In this document: positions 1 to 9,421 of the stretch, piece after piece | How the letters are laid out: each line of letters starts with the position of its first letter | Position numbering within the stretch: position 1 is the stretch's first letter | Source: Chloroflexus islandicus | GTDB taxonomy: Bacteria > Chloroflexota > Chloroflexia > Chloroflexales > Chloroflexaceae | DNA length: 64,000 nt | Direction: 5' to 3' | NCBI RefSeq assembly: GCF_001650695.1 | Contig: NZ_LWQS01000043.1 | Span: 1-64,000 of the forward strand | The notes under the pieces: generated by a model | Database searches by the model: none | Seen by the model: only the letters and a program-made list of their open reading frames with translations | Told to the model about the DNA's origin: nothing | Made by a program: the position numbers and the translations under genes

Positions 1-205
1 TTAGGGCCGGGTTCTCGACAGATGTGCTGCCCACCCCTCCCCCAGCGGGGGAGGGGCACGGGGTGGGGGCCAACCCGCAGCCGCCAAGAACGCAACGAGG
101 GTCGGGGCAGAGCCACCAAGAGCCACAAAAGATACCACAAACATCTGTTTGTGCCTCTTGTGTCTTTTCGTGGCTATTCAACCCGCACCGCAGGCCGCAT
201 AACCC
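1..205. repeat. Repeat-bearing spacer downstream of the mrp operon
   Basis: No gene is seen here. The first 85 bases hold C-rich/G-rich runs (a CCCCTCCCCC block facing a GGGGGAGGGG block) that recur almost unchanged near 32756 and 33000. Positions about 118-176 form an imperfect inverted repeat, AGCCACAAAAG against CTTTTCGTGGCT, of the same type as the 99-bp tandem units at 32081. The element could end mrp transcription, but this is only inferred. Confidence 0.6.
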
Positions 206-562
206 CTATGACCGCAACCGGCCCTGCTCGACATCATACTTGCCGGCCAAATCGTCTTGCACCGTCTGCGGCGCGCGCTCGACCCCGGTCAGGTAGGCGG
301 CTCGATCCAGCATGTGCGCCGCCACCGGCGCCGTCAACCAAAAGAAGGCGATCAGGGCGATCATCTTCGCTGCCGCGATCAGATCGCCATGATGCACAGC
401 TACGGCCAACAGCACGCCAATAATCCCTAACGTACCGGTCTTGCCGCTAGCGTGGACACGGGTATACAGATCAGGCAGCTTGATAATCCCGATCGACGAG
501 ATAAAAATAAATCCTACGCCGATGGCAGCCAGCGCCAAGGTCACGATCTCTTTCAGTTCCAT
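206..562 (-). CDS. mrpG: Na+/H+ antiporter subunit MrpG
   Basis: Small membrane subunit (118 aa) of the Mrp multi-subunit cation/proton antiporter in the cytoplasmic membrane. The sequence has three hydrophobic segments and the family hallmark of a loop reading LPDLYTRVHASGKTGTLG between the first two. Its length is normal for MrpG. The start ATG overlaps the mrpF stop in a TGATG arrangement, so the two are translationally coupled. It is the last gene of a full mrpABCDEFG operon on the minus strand. The C-terminal tail after residue 90 is polar and probably cytoplasmic. Confidence 0.93.
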   Translation of the reverse strand: MELKEIVTLALAAIGVGFIFISSIGIIKLPDLYTRVHASGKTGTLGIIGVLLAVAVHHGDLIAAAKMIALIAFFWLTAPVAAHMLDRAAYLTGVERAPQTVQDDLAGKYDVEQGRLRS

Positions 563-831
563 CAGCTTCGCCCCTCTTCGATATAGCGCGCCACGGCCAC
601 CGTCCCTAGAAAACCGAGCACCGCGACAATCAAGATCGCATCAACCAACGCCAACTGATCGGTAATCACCACATAGAGCGCCACCAACGCCACCACGTGG
701 TTCATAATCGCGTCAAACGCCATTGCCCGATCAGGAATGCTCGGCCCGATCAGCAAACGGGCCGTCACGATCACCATCGAGATCGCCAGTACACCCATTA
801 AGCCAGCGATCAGCATTTCAAACAACGTCAT
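562..831 (-). CDS. mrpF: Na+/H+ antiporter subunit MrpF
   Basis: An 89-aa protein with three predicted membrane helices, matching the usual MrpF size. The conserved stretch around residues 30-40 (GPSIPDRAMAFDAI) is typical of MrpF, where the Asp in PDR is retained. It lies between mrpE and mrpG with 12 bases to mrpE and a one-base overlap with mrpG, so it belongs to the same transcript. In characterised Mrp complexes every one of the seven subunits is needed for antiport. Function is assigned by family and operon position. Confidence 0.93.
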   Translation of the reverse strand: MTLFEMLIAGLMGVLAISMVIVTARLLIGPSIPDRAMAFDAIMNHVVALVALYVVITDQLALVDAILIVAVLGFLGTVAVARYIEEGRS

Positions 832-843
832 GATGATTGACCC

Positions 844-1356
844 CTACGGTAACAGTTCCATCACCCGCCGCTCGAAGTTCTGCTTGATGTCATCGCGCAC
901 CGCATCGGCGTCTTGCACATCAATACAGTGAATGTAGATCGTGCGTCGATCGGTCGAAATATCGAGCGAGACGGTGCCCGGCGTCAACGTAATCAGATTC
1001 GCCAAGACGGTAATCCCGGCATCACTCTTGACATCGAGCGGGATGGCGATAATGCCGGGGCGAATATCGGCGACGCGCCGGAAGAGCACGATCCGCGCCA
1101 TGTCAATATTCGACTTTACTACACTCCACAGCGCAAACCCAATAAACGCGATCCACTTGAAGGTTAGGCGGGCGTAATTGCGCGTATCCATACGCGGGCG
1201 ACCGAGCCCGCCATTGACAAAGGGAACGCTCAAAAAGCGGCTCGCCAGTGCGACAATCCCGTAGCTAAGGGCCAAGCCAACGATGAGATCGGGCAAGGTA
1301 AAGCTGCTTTGCAGCGCCATCCATGTGAGGGTAAGAATGAGCACTAAGACGATCAT
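844..1356 (-). CDS. mrpE: Na+/H+ antiporter subunit MrpE
   Basis: A 170-aa MrpE subunit. The N-terminal 110 residues carry the hydrophobic helices and the C-terminal part is a soluble domain. The stretch ITLTPGTVSLDIS (residues about 120-135) is the conserved MrpE motif, followed by a cytoplasmic tail with HCIDVQD. It is needed for assembly of the Mrp complex in other bacteria. It sits 10 bases downstream of mrpD and 12 bases upstream of mrpF on the same strand. Confidence 0.93.
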   Translation of the reverse strand: MIVLVLILTLTWMALQSSFTLPDLIVGLALSYGIVALASRFLSVPFVNGGLGRPRMDTRNYARLTFKWIAFIGFALWSVVKSNIDMARIVLFRRVADIRPGIIAIPLDVKSDAGITVLANLITLTPGTVSLDISTDRRTIYIHCIDVQDADAVRDDIKQNFERRVMELLP

Positions 1357-1366
1357 ACCGCCCCCT

Positions 1367-2884
1367 TTACTTCAGCGCCGCCCGATACACCGCTTCACAA
1401 CCATCTGCGCCACAAACGGCGGTAATGTAGACATTGCGGTCAAACGCCTGTTGGCCGGCAATCGTGTTGTAATCCACCAACGGCCCGGCCAGTAAGCCCA
1501 GCGCCACGCTGAGGATCACCAGCGCCGCTCCCGGCGCCAACAACCCGAACGATACCCGCGGCAAGCGATTGACATCATCGTACGACTTTTTCCAGAAGAC
1601 CTCGTTCCAGATTTTGAGCATCGAGAAGAAAGTCAGAATGCTGGTGCCGGCGGCCACGGCGGTGATCAGATACGCCTGCTGGCTGACGCCAACCTGCAAG
1701 AGGATCAGCTTGCCGATAAAGCCGCTGAGCGGCGGGATGCCGGCCAGCGACAAAATGCCAAGGAACCAGAACAGCGCCAATAGCGGTTCGCGGCGGGCCA
1801 AACCACCCATCTTCTTCAGATCGCCGGTGCCGTAGATCTGCTCGGCGGCGCCGCCAATGAAAAACAGCGCCATTTTGACAATCATCACGTGCGCAGTAAA
1901 GACCAAGCCGGCGGCCAAGCCGGCGGCGCTGGCTAAGCCCAACCCCATCACGCTATACCCGATCTGGCTGATGATGTGAAAGCTGAGGATACGGCGCACA
2001 TTCATCTGCGCCACCGCTCCCAACACGCCAATCACCATCGTCAGACCGGCCAGCAGCGTGAGCCACGGCCCGTAGGTCGCCAGTTCATTCTGGAACATCA
2101 ACCCAAATGTCCGGTAGAGTGCATAGACGCCAACCTTCGTCATCAACCCGCTAAAGATAGCAGTGACAGCGACCGGCGGGGTGTGATAACTGGTAGGCAG
2201 CCAGAAGAAGAGCGGCACAATCGCGGCTTTGCTGCCGAACGCAAACAGAAAAATCCCAGCCAACACGGTCTGCAAGCCGGGGTTGGCGAGGGTCGCCATG
2301 CGCTCGGCGATATGGGCCATATTGAGCGTACCGGCGAAGCCGTACATCAAGCCGCAACCAAATAGAAACGCAGTGCTGCCGAGCAGATTGAGCACCAGAT
2401 ACTTCAATCCGCCCTCAAGCTGATCACGGCTGCCGCCGAGCGTGATCAATCCAAACGACGCCACCAACAACACTTCAAACCAGACGTACAGGTTAAAGAG
2501 ATCACCGGTGAGAAAGGCGCCGCTCACCCCAAGCAGCAAGAGCAGCAACAGCGGATAATAAAAGTGCTGTTCCCGTTGCTCGTCAACCGAAGCGAAGCTA
2601 TAGAGGATGGTCGTCAGCATCAGCAACGCGGCCAGCATCACCATCAGCGCGCTCATGCCATCGGCCACCAACGAGATGCCAAACGGCGCCAGCCAACCCG
2701 ACGCTTGCGCCACCAATGGCCCGCTTGCTGGCGCCACGCTCATCAACCACAGACCGTAGCCAAGGTTGATCAAGACGCTGATCAGCGTGATGGCCCGCGC
2801 CACGATGCGCTGGCGGTTGAACAAGACGGCCAGCGCCGCCCCGATCAGTGGCGTGATGATCGGAATAAAGAGATGAAACACCAT
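1367..2884 (-). CDS. mrpD: Na+/H+ antiporter subunit MrpD
   Basis: A 505-aa polytopic subunit of the proton-conducting transporter family, related to NuoL/M/N of complex I. About 14 hydrophobic segments are visible. The family stretch FGSKAAIVPLFFWLPTSYHTPP (near residues 215-238) contains the conserved Lys and the amphipathic loop found in these channel proteins, and a Glu in the WFEVLLVASFG segment matches the essential intramembrane Glu. The first ATG is used because its hydrophobic start fits the family. It follows mrpC by 15 bases. Confidence 0.95.
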   Translation of the reverse strand: MVFHLFIPIITPLIGAALAVLFNRQRIVARAITLISVLINLGYGLWLMSVAPASGPLVAQASGWLAPFGISLVADGMSALMVMLAALLMLTTILYSFASVDEQREQHFYYPLLLLLLLGVSGAFLTGDLFNLYVWFEVLLVASFGLITLGGSRDQLEGGLKYLVLNLLGSTAFLFGCGLMYGFAGTLNMAHIAERMATLANPGLQTVLAGIFLFAFGSKAAIVPLFFWLPTSYHTPPVAVTAIFSGLMTKVGVYALYRTFGLMFQNELATYGPWLTLLAGLTMVIGVLGAVAQMNVRRILSFHIISQIGYSVMGLGLASAAGLAAGLVFTAHVMIVKMALFFIGGAAEQIYGTGDLKKMGGLARREPLLALFWFLGILSLAGIPPLSGFIGKLILLQVGVSQQAYLITAVAAGTSILTFFSMLKIWNEVFWKKSYDDVNRLPRVSFGLLAPGAALVILSVALGLLAGPLVDYNTIAGQQAFDRNVYITAVCGADGCEAVYRAALK

Positions 2885-2899
2885 GTCTATATTCCTATG

Positions 2900-3250
2900 C
2901 TACAACCGGTCAGTTGTCGAGAGATCATCCAGATCGTCGCTGCCCACAGCCTGATTCGAGCGATAGGCCAGCGCCATCACAAAGGCGGTAAAACCAAAGC
3001 TAATCACAATCGCGGTCAGGATCAGCGCCTGCACCAACGGATCGGCAGAGCCGGGAGGGGGCTGACCAGCGGCATCCACCAGTGGCGACGCCCCGCGGCG
3101 CACCCCATCACCCATCGTAAAAATGAGCAGATTGACCCCGTGGCTCAACAAAATCAAGCCAAGAATCAGCTTCACTACCGAACGGCGCAACATCAGATAG
3201 GTCGCGCCGGCAAAGAGCGATCCGATCGCAATCGCTAACAAGATAATCAT
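2900..3250 (-). CDS. mrpC: Na+/H+ antiporter subunit MrpC
   Basis: A 116-aa homologue of NuoK with three membrane helices. The motif [16 protein letters not shown] near residues 33-48 is characteristic of MrpC, and the glycine/proline-rich loop after it is poorly conserved in the family. Its ATG overlaps the mrpB stop (ATGA), indicating coupling. It is part of the membrane arm of the antiporter together with mrpA and mrpD. Confidence 0.94.
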   Translation of the reverse strand: MIILLAIAIGSLFAGATYLMLRRSVVKLILGLILLSHGVNLLIFTMGDGVRRGASPLVDAAGQPPPGSADPLVQALILTAIVISFGFTAFVMALAYRSNQAVGSDDLDDLSTTDRL

Positions 3251-3786
3251 GCCCCCTCCTCTTGCTCGACCGGCGCTGGTTTCATCGCCGGCAACGGGAA
3301 GAGTGACGGCTCTTCAACCAGTAACAGCGCGATTTTCGTCGTCACGCCAATGACGGTAAAGTAGACCCCGATATCAAACAGCACCGGCGTGCCGATTTTG
3401 CCCACACCGGGGATCGGTTCAGGCAACCAGAACGCCTGCATATAGGGCAGACCGGCAACCATTGCCGGCAACCCCCAAATCGCGCCGAAGAAGACGCCAA
3501 ACGCCGCCAATAGCAGATAGTTGACTGGCAAGATGCGCCGGGCCGTTTTGGGGCCAAACGCCACCATTTGCAGAATGATCGCGCTGGAAGCCAGCAAGCC
3601 GCCGATAAAGCCGCCGCCGGGTAGATTGTGCCCGCGCAGCAGCATATAGATCGAGAGCAGCAACAGCAGCGGCATCATCAGCCGGCTGACCGTGCGCAGG
3701 ATCAGCGAATCGTACAGCGCACTATCTCTTGGTGTCGACCGGCTCGGCGGCCGGTTCGGCAGTGGTGACTCGTTCCGGTGCAACAT
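3247..3786 (-). CDS. mrpB: Na+/H+ antiporter subunit MrpB
   Basis: A 179-aa MrpB subunit. The core helix-loop-helix holds [15 protein letters not shown] (about residues 48-62), the most conserved MrpB motif, and a later [13 protein letters not shown] helix is also typical. The ATG at 3786 has an AGGGGAA ribosome site six bases upstream, so I keep it even though it makes the gene overlap mrpA by 65 bases. The first 25 residues are proline/arginine-rich and could be an extension peculiar to this organism. A shorter start near residue 37 cannot be excluded. Confidence 0.92.
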   Translation of the reverse strand: MLHRNESPLPNRPPSRSTPRDSALYDSLILRTVSRLMMPLLLLLSIYMLLRGHNLPGGGFIGGLLASSAIILQMVAFGPKTARRILPVNYLLLAAFGVFFGAIWGLPAMVAGLPYMQAFWLPEPIPGVGKIGTPVLFDIGVYFTVIGVTTKIALLLVEEPSLFPLPAMKPAPVEQEEGA

Positions 3787-6094
3787 CGTTCTTCCCCTGT
3801 CGTAAACGGAGCAAGCCGTAGATGCCTAACAGAGCAATAAACAAAACGGTAATTTCGCCCATGGTGTCAAAGCCGCGGAAGTCAACCAATATTACGTTGA
3901 CCACATTGGCGCCTTTACCCTTCTCAAGACTATTCTCAAGGAAGAAGGGGGCCAAGGGCGCGAACGCATCGTTGGTCGCCGTCGCCAACACCAACCCGGT
4001 TATCAAGAGGCCCATGGCCGCCGCCACAATCGCGTCGCGGCGGCGCACCCACGCGGCTGAAAAGCTCTCGAACCGCACCGGCAAGACCGAAAAGACCAAC
4101 AGCAGGAAGACGGTCGAGAGCACTTCAATCAGCAACTGGGTCAACGCCAGATCGGGGGCCGAGAAGAGCACAAACAGCAGCGACACCATCGCCCCCACCA
4201 CGCCGGCGGCGATAATCGCCCCCAAGCGCGTGCGGGCCAGAATCGTCGCCAGCACGCCAACCGGGATCAGCGCCACGGCCAGCACTTCGTAGAATTGCAA
4301 TTGCGGATCGAGATCAAACCGGATCGCGCCGAGGCCGAAGCTGGCAAACGGCACACCAACAAAGAGCAGCATCGCTAGCGCCGTGACCAAGATATAACGG
4401 CGCAAGCGACCCTCTTGGATCGTGCGGGTCAGCGCCGTCGCGCCGGCCAGTGTGCGCTCAATCAGGCGATCGAAAATCATATCGCCGCGCGACCATGCCG
4501 GCCAGCCACGCATGTTCGCCAACTGCTCGCCAAAGCGGGCTAACCCGACACCAACCGCAATCGCGCCAAGACTGACCAGCAGCGCCGTATTAACGCCATG
4601 CCAAAGGGCTAATTCAACCTCAAGCGGCTTGCCGTAGATGGCCGTGCTCGCCGGCCCAATCAAGCCGCTGATTGGCCCTAGCAAGGCCAGCGGAATGATC
4701 AGCGACAGCGCCGCCGGCACGCCGGGGCCAATCAGCATGCCCGGCACGGGGTCGGTGACGTGCTGCTGCATCGCCGCCATGCTGCGCTGGCCAAGGAAGG
4801 TATTGCTGAATAACCGCCAACCAGTGACCAGATAGGCCGCCGCCGTCACCGCGATCGCCGCCACCGCCAGCACGCTCAGGGTTGCGCCGAGATCGGTTTC
4901 GAGCGCCGCTTCCAGCATTAACTCTTTGGCGACGAAGCCGAACATCACCGGAATGCCGCCAAACGAGAGCAAGGCCAACGCGGTAATCACCATCGTCTGC
5001 GGCATATAGGCCCGCAACCCGCCCAGCCGGCGCAGATCGCGCGTGCCGCACTCGTGATCGATCACGCCGGCCAGCATAAACAGCGCCGACTTGTACAGGG
5101 CGTGGGCCAAGATGTTGGTCGCCACCCCTTCAGCGCCATACTTGCCGCCCAAACCGATCTGCATCGTCAGCGCGCCGAGCATGCTGATCGTGGTGTAGGC
5201 TAGCATCGCCTTGAGGTCAAACTGGCGCATCGCCACAATCGCGGCGAAGGTCATCGTGGCGCCGCCGACCACGGCCAGCGTCACATCCCATAGCGCCGTG
5301 CCGCCCAACGCCGGGCTCAGCCGCGCCATCAGATACACGCCGGCCTTAACCATGGTCGCCGAGTGGAGAAAGGCGCTGGCCGGGGTGGGAGCTTGCATCG
5401 CCCCCGGCAGCCAGAAGTGGAAGGGAATCTGGGCCGATTTGGTGAAACAGCCGAGCAAGATCAAGATTACCGCCGCCGGGTAGAGCGCATGCGCCCGCAA
5501 GACATCGCCGGCAGCCAAAATATCGCGCAGCTCGTAGCTGCCGGCGGCCTGCCCCAGCAGCAGCAACCCGACCAACAGCGCCAACCCGCCGCCGCCGGTC
5601 ACCAACAGTGAGTGCAACGCGCCGCGCCGCGCATCGGCATAGTCGTGCTTGTAGCCGATCAGCAGGTACGACGTAACCGAAGTCAACTCCCAGAAGACGA
5701 ACATCGTCAGCACGTTGCCGGCCAGCACCAGACCGAGCATCGCGCCCATAAACAGCATCATGTAGGCTAAAAACCGGCCAAGGCCGCTATCAGCGCCGAG
5801 GTAATGGCCGGCGTAGCCGACGATCAACGTGCCGATACCGGTGATAATCAGCGTAAAGAGCAGGCTCAAGCCATCGAGGGTAAAACTCAGATCAAGCCCA
5901 AGAGCCGGCACCCACGCGATCCGTTCGACGATCTGGCCGCCTTCCCACACTGGCCCGGCCTGCGCCAAGGTCAAGCCAAAGATCGCCAATGGAATGAGGG
6001 CCAAGCCCCACGCGATGCGATCACGACCGGGCAAGCGGGCCAACAACGCCAGCGGCGCAGCAGCCAACGCAATCAACACAAGCGGATAGAGCAT
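3722..6094 (-). CDS. mrpA: Na+/H+ antiporter subunit MrpA
   Basis: The largest antiporter subunit (790 aa), homologous to NuoL with a C-terminal extension. The N-terminal part carries the channel-protein signature ([20 protein letters not shown], near residue 215-235) including the conserved Lys. Residues about 610-690 match the MbhD domain ([16 protein letters not shown]). The last 90 residues match the MbhE-type end ([20 protein letters not shown]). The length is typical. A longer reading frame begins at 6169, but the ATG at 6094 opens directly with a hydrophobic helix and fits the family, so I chose it. First gene of the mrp operon; its product works in sodium export and pH homeostasis. 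Confidence 0.95.
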   Translation of the reverse strand: MLYPLVLIALAAAPLALLARLPGRDRIAWGLALIPLAIFGLTLAQAGPVWEGGQIVERIAWVPALGLDLSFTLDGLSLLFTLIITGIGTLIVGYAGHYLGADSGLGRFLAYMMLFMGAMLGLVLAGNVLTMFVFWELTSVTSYLLIGYKHDYADARRGALHSLLVTGGGGLALLVGLLLLGQAAGSYELRDILAAGDVLRAHALYPAAVILILLGCFTKSAQIPFHFWLPGAMQAPTPASAFLHSATMVKAGVYLMARLSPALGGTALWDVTLAVVGGATMTFAAIVAMRQFDLKAMLAYTTISMLGALTMQIGLGGKYGAEGVATNILAHALYKSALFMLAGVIDHECGTRDLRRLGGLRAYMPQTMVITALALLSFGGIPVMFGFVAKELMLEAALETDLGATLSVLAVAAIAVTAAAYLVTGWRLFSNTFLGQRSMAAMQQHVTDPVPGMLIGPGVPAALSLIIPLALLGPISGLIGPASTAIYGKPLEVELALWHGVNTALLVSLGAIAVGVGLARFGEQLANMRGWPAWSRGDMIFDRLIERTLAGATALTRTIQEGRLRRYILVTALAMLLFVGVPFASFGLGAIRFDLDPQLQFYEVLAVALIPVGVLATILARTRLGAIIAAGVVGAMVSLLFVLFSAPDLALTQLLIEVLSTVFLLLVFSVLPVRFESFSAAWVRRRDAIVAAAMGLLITGLVLATATNDAFAPLAPFFLENSLEKGKGANVVNVILVDFRGFDTMGEITVLFIALLGIYGLLRLRQGKNDVAPERVTTAEPAAEPVDTKR

Positions 6095-6511
6095 GCTCCC
6101 CTCGACCAACGTGCAGAAACCAATCCAATACCGTGATAGAACACCGGCGCCGGCTCGATCCATCCTCACCGGCGCAATGCAGCAAGTTTCAACGATCGGT
6201 AGTGTGTCATTGTGCGAGTTAGGCAGATCATCATCGCCAAGCGCCGCGACCCATTGGTTGCCTATCTCGCCGCATCACTGCTAGCGCCAGATATGATGTT
6301 GTAGCCAAACCAGACCTACGATCGCGGTCACAGGCATCGCTGCATGGCTGCCAGATTCATCACTCAACATTCCACAAGGGTTTGGGTCTGCTGCCATTGT
6401 ACCCGAAAATGGTTGAACTGTCACAAGACGATGCCTCTACCATCACCGCGCCTATTTCTGGTACAGTTATGGCGAAGCGACCGTGATCCATAAGCTGAAG
6501 AGTACGATCCC
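6095..6511. other. Divergent spacer between mrpA and the cupredoxin gene
   Basis: About 415 bases without a credible gene. It must hold the promoter of the mrp operon (leftwards) and of the cupredoxin gene (rightwards), but I cannot pick convincing -35/-10 pairs in either direction. Reading frames that cross it lack family features. Confidence 0.5.
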
Positions 6512-6889
6512 ATGAAAACTGCCATCCAATCACGCCTGCACCGGATACTATTCGCCGCCGGCATCATCCTGATCGGATTAGCATTCCTCACTGCTTGCGG
6601 CGAGCCATTGCGCGAACGCACGATCGAAGTGACCGCCACCGAGATGCGCTTTGATCCGGATCGGGTCGAAGCCCAAACCGGCGAACAGATTTTTCTCCGG
6701 CTGCGCAACCGCGGCCAAGTCGTCCACAGCCTGACCATCGAGCTGCCGAGCGGCGATCGCACCGTTTCGGCTGATCCGGGGGTAGACGCGATTCTGGCCT
6801 TCCGCGCCCCCGCCCCCGGCGAATACCGGTTTTATTGCCGCATCCCCGGCCACGAAGCCCAACAAGGGGTACTGGTCGTATTGCCGTAA
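6512..6889 (+). CDS. Cupredoxin-domain lipoprotein
   Basis: A 125-aa exported lipoprotein. Residues 1-28 are a signal peptide ending in a lipobox (LTAC, Cys29), so it should be anchored outside the membrane. The rest is a blue-copper fold like that of the soluble part of cytochrome oxidase subunit II or nitrosocyanin-like proteins. His72 (VVHSLTI), Cys109 and His114 (FYCRIPGH) are the expected copper ligands. The usual axial Met is absent: the stretch after His114 reads EAQQGVLVV, giving Val where GM is common. It may be an electron carrier or a copper chaperone. It stands alone, convergent with the exchanger gene. Confidence 0.85.
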   Translation: MKTAIQSRLHRILFAAGIILIGLAFLTACGEPLRERTIEVTATEMRFDPDRVEAQTGEQIFLRLRNRGQVVHSLTIELPSGDRTVSADPGVDAILAFRAPAPGEYRFYCRIPGHEAQQGVLVVLP

Positions 6890-6900
6890 AACCCCCGGTA

Positions 6901-6922
6901 GAGCCGCACGGCCGTGCGGCTC
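6901..6922. terminator. Perfect GC palindrome between convergent genes
   Basis: A 22-base perfect palindrome with an 11-bp arm (GAGCCGCACGG) lies 11 bases after the cupredoxin stop and 35 bases after the exchanger stop on the other strand. It has no U-tract. The same sequence core is reused in the array at 44939 and singly near 41113 and 49982, so it is both a dispersed repeat and a likely bidirectional terminator. Confidence 0.65.
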
Positions 6923-6957
6923 CCATAGCCGTGCGGATCACCCCGCGCGGCCTGCGA

Positions 6958-8067
6958 TTACGCCCCCGGCGTCGCCCAATCGCGCCGCCGCACCGCATTG
7001 AGCGCCAACACCAGCAACGTAATCGCCGTGATCGGCAACACAAACAGCGCCATCACGCTGCTGAAGGCCGGCAAGGCATCGTGCTGGGTAGCAGCCAAGA
7101 TCAGGTAGGCGGTATATGCCACATAGTACCCAAGGAAGAGCGCCCCTTCCCAACGATTAATGCTAAGGCCGGTGACAAAGATTGGCAGCGCCGCAAACGC
7201 AACCGCGATCATCACCGGCAGGTCGAAGGTAATGATCGAGGGGGCGACCGTCAAGCCGCCGGGTGTCACCAGCGCGGCAAGGCCGAGAATGCCGAGAATA
7301 TTGAAGACATTGCTGCCGATGACATTCCCGATCGCAATATCACGCTCGCCCTTGAGGGTGGCCACAATCGAAGCAACCACTTCGGGCAGCGAAGTGCCTG
7401 CCGCCACGATGGTCAAGCCAATAATCACATCACTCACCCCAAAGGCTCGCGCCAGCGTGGTTGCGCCCTCGACCAGCCAGTTCGAGCCAAGGGCCAGCAA
7501 GCCCAACCCGATCACGATAAAACCGATGCTGGTCAGCCATACCTTGGCGCCACCCTGCGCCGGCAACTTCTCCGGACCGAACTCTTGGGCAAATTCAGCC
7601 CGCGCCTCGGCGCTCTCTTTCCGGCTGGCGTAGATTGACCACACCGTATAGCCGATCAGCAAGCCAAACAAGAGCACGCCATCCAACAAGCCGACGTTGC
7701 CATCGAGCGCAAGGCCGGCCAGCAGCAGCGAAACGGCAATCATAAACGGCACCTCGCGCCGGATGAGCTGCACCGCTACGATCAGCGGGCTAATCACTGC
7801 GCACGCACCGAGAATGAAGAGAATGTTGAAAATGTTACTCCCCACCACATTGCCGACCGCAATATCGCTCTTGCCGGCCAAGCCAGCCTGAATGCTGACG
7901 GCCAATTCCGGCGAACTGGTGCCAAACGACACCACCGTCAACCCAATCACTAGCGGCGAAATACCGGCCAGCGCCGCCAACTGGCTCGAACCGCGCACTA
8001 ATAGTTCACCGCCGACCGTGAGCAGCGCCAGCCCGCCAATAAGCAACCCGATTGTGATCACATCCAT
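6958..8067 (-). CDS. Calcium/sodium antiporter (CaCA family)
   Basis: A 369-aa exchanger of the YrbG/CaCA family with ten hydrophobic segments arranged as two inverted repeats. The alpha-1 repeat VVSFGTSSPELAVSI plus GNVVGSNIFNI and the alpha-2 repeat IVAAGTSLPEVVASI plus GNVIGSNVFNI are both intact, including the ion-binding Glu residues. The frame is open upstream, but the ATG at 8067 starts the first helix directly, so the N-terminal 70 residues of the longer frame are discarded. It is divergent from terC. Known family role is exchange of Ca2+ for Na+ or H+; the substrate here is not proven. Confidence 0.92.
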   Translation of the reverse strand: MDVITIGLLIGGLALLTVGGELLVRGSSQLAALAGISPLVIGLTVVSFGTSSPELAVSIQAGLAGKSDIAVGNVVGSNIFNILFILGACAVISPLIVAVQLIRREVPFMIAVSLLLAGLALDGNVGLLDGVLLFGLLIGYTVWSIYASRKESAEARAEFAQEFGPEKLPAQGGAKVWLTSIGFIVIGLGLLALGSNWLVEGATTLARAFGVSDVIIGLTIVAAGTSLPEVVASIVATLKGERDIAIGNVIGSNVFNILGILGLAALVTPGGLTVAPSIITFDLPVMIAVAFAALPIFVTGLSINRWEGALFLGYYVAYTAYLILAATQHDALPAFSSVMALFVLPITAITLLVLALNAVRRRDWATPGA

Positions 8068-8237
8068 ACGGCATGTCCATTGTTGATTCCTAAACCAATA
8101 TACACAATTGTTTAGTATATCGATAAAGAACGAACTTGGCGAGGGCGGTTCTTCGCCATCATAGCTACCGCCCACCCGTAGCATGGGTGGGAAATTTTCC
8201 CCTATCAGAAACGGCAAAAATACGCTATAGTGCAAAC

Positions 8238-8350
8238 CGTTGGGGAGTAGCCGCCTGCTTCGGGCAGGTTGATGCAATCGTCAAGACGGAATCCTCGCAT
8301 TCCCGGTTGCATCGAGTACTGGAGTACCAGACTGGCGAGACCGGCGCAGT
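8238..8350 (+). ncRNA. yybP-ykoY (manganese) riboswitch, candidate
   Basis: The leader of the TerC-family gene contains GGGGAGTAGCC at 8242-8252, the conserved 5' strand of the yybP-ykoY aptamer. It is followed by a CCTGC/GCAGG hairpin (8253-8268) and further paired segments ending in CTGGCGAGACCGGCG. A TATAGT box at 8226-8231 would place the transcript start just before the aptamer. yybP-ykoY RNAs bind Mn2+ and are commonly found before terC/alx/mntP-type genes, which fits the gene downstream. I identified it by motif and context, not by a covariance model. Confidence 0.8.
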
Positions 8351-8351
8351 G

Positions 8352-8377
8352 GTGAGCTGCCGTCGGCTCGCTTTTTT
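8352..8377 (+). terminator. Intrinsic terminator of the riboswitch expression platform
   Basis: GTGAGC (8352-8357) pairs with GCTCGC (8366-8371) around an 8-base loop, followed by six T residues (8372-8377). It lies between the aptamer and the terC start at 8420, where an on/off transcription switch would be expected. The upstream CTGCCG/CGGC bases offer alternative pairing with the aptamer's last stem. Confidence 0.75.
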
Positions 8378-8419
8378 ATTGTGATAAAACGTATCACATG
8401 CACAGGGAGAAGCAAAACC

Positions 8420-9415
8420 ATGTTCGATGCAGTATGGGTCTGGGTCGGCTTTAATCTTTTTGTCTTGGCCCTGCTCGCAATTGATTTAGGCGTCTTTCAC
8501 CGGGAAGCGCACGAAGTTTCCCTGCGCGAAGCAGCCATCTGGAGCGTCGTTTGGGTTTCGTTGGCCTTGCTCTTGAATCTGGGGTTGTACCTCTTCTGGG
8601 ATACCATCATGCCGAATAGCTCGCTCAGCGCGAGCGATGCCGGGCTGGCCTTCTTAACCGGGTATCTGATCGAGAAAGCGTTAAGCGTTGATAACATTTT
8701 CGTCTTTGTGCTGATCTTCTCGTACTTTGCGGTACCGGCTAAATACCAGCATCGGGTGCTCTTCTGGGGCATTCTGGGTGCGCTGATCATGCGCGGTTCG
8801 ATGATTTTGGCCGGCGCGGCGCTGATCAAGCAATTCCACTGGATTATCTGGATCTTCGGCGCGTTCCTGATCTTTACCGGCATTCGTATGGCCACGGCCC
8901 AAGATGAGCAGATCGAGCCGGAGAAGAACCCGGTGGTGCGCCTGTTCCGCCGCTTTATGCCGATTAGCGATCGCTACGACGGCCAGAAGTTTCTGACCCG
9001 CCAGAATGGCGTATTGATGGCGACCCCGCTCTTGCTGGTGCTGGTGATGGTCGAAACCACTGACCTCATCTTCGCCATCGACTCGATTCCGGCCATCTTT
9101 GCGGTGACGCAAGATCCGTTTATCGTCTACACCTCAAACGTCTGCGCCATTCTGGGGTTGCGCGCGCTCTACTTTGTGCTAGCCGGCGTCGTCCACCTCT
9201 TCCACTACCTCAAGCTAGGGCTATCGGTGGTGCTGGCGTTTGTCGGGGTCAAGATGCTGTTGCCTGATCTCAGCGCAGCGATCGTTGGCGTGAGCTGGAA
9301 GATCCCGACCGGGGTGTCGTTGGGGGTCGTCGCCACGATTATTGCCGTGTCGATTATTGCCTCATTGGTGCGAGCGCGCGGGGCGGAAGCCGGTGAACAT
9401 GCCGCCTCATCGTAG
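8420..9415 (+). CDS. TerC/Alx family membrane protein
   Basis: A 331-aa integral membrane protein of the TerC family (Alx/YkoY type), with about nine helices. Family motifs are present: EKALSVDNIFVFVLIF near residue 70-85, with the conserved Asp-Asn pair, and VETTDLIFAIDSIPAIFAVT in the second half, with its Asp pair. Members of this family have been linked to manganese export and to metallation of exported proteins. The ATG at 8420 has AGGGAG eleven bases upstream. It appears to be controlled by the riboswitch in its leader, which supports a manganese role. Confidence 0.92.
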   Translation: MFDAVWVWVGFNLFVLALLAIDLGVFHREAHEVSLREAAIWSVVWVSLALLLNLGLYLFWDTIMPNSSLSASDAGLAFLTGYLIEKALSVDNIFVFVLIFSYFAVPAKYQHRVLFWGILGALIMRGSMILAGAALIKQFHWIIWIFGAFLIFTGIRMATAQDEQIEPEKNPVVRLFRRFMPISDRYDGQKFLTRQNGVLMATPLLLVLVMVETTDLIFAIDSIPAIFAVTQDPFIVYTSNVCAILGLRALYFVLAGVVHLFHYLKLGLSVVLAFVGVKMLLPDLSAAIVGVSWKIPTGVSLGVVATIIAVSIIASLVRARGAEAGEHAASS

Positions 9416-9421
9416 CCTCGT

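Noticed and set aside
8136-8384. 82-aa frame upstream of terC
   Set aside because: It covers the riboswitch and terminator, whose RNA features explain the sequence better.
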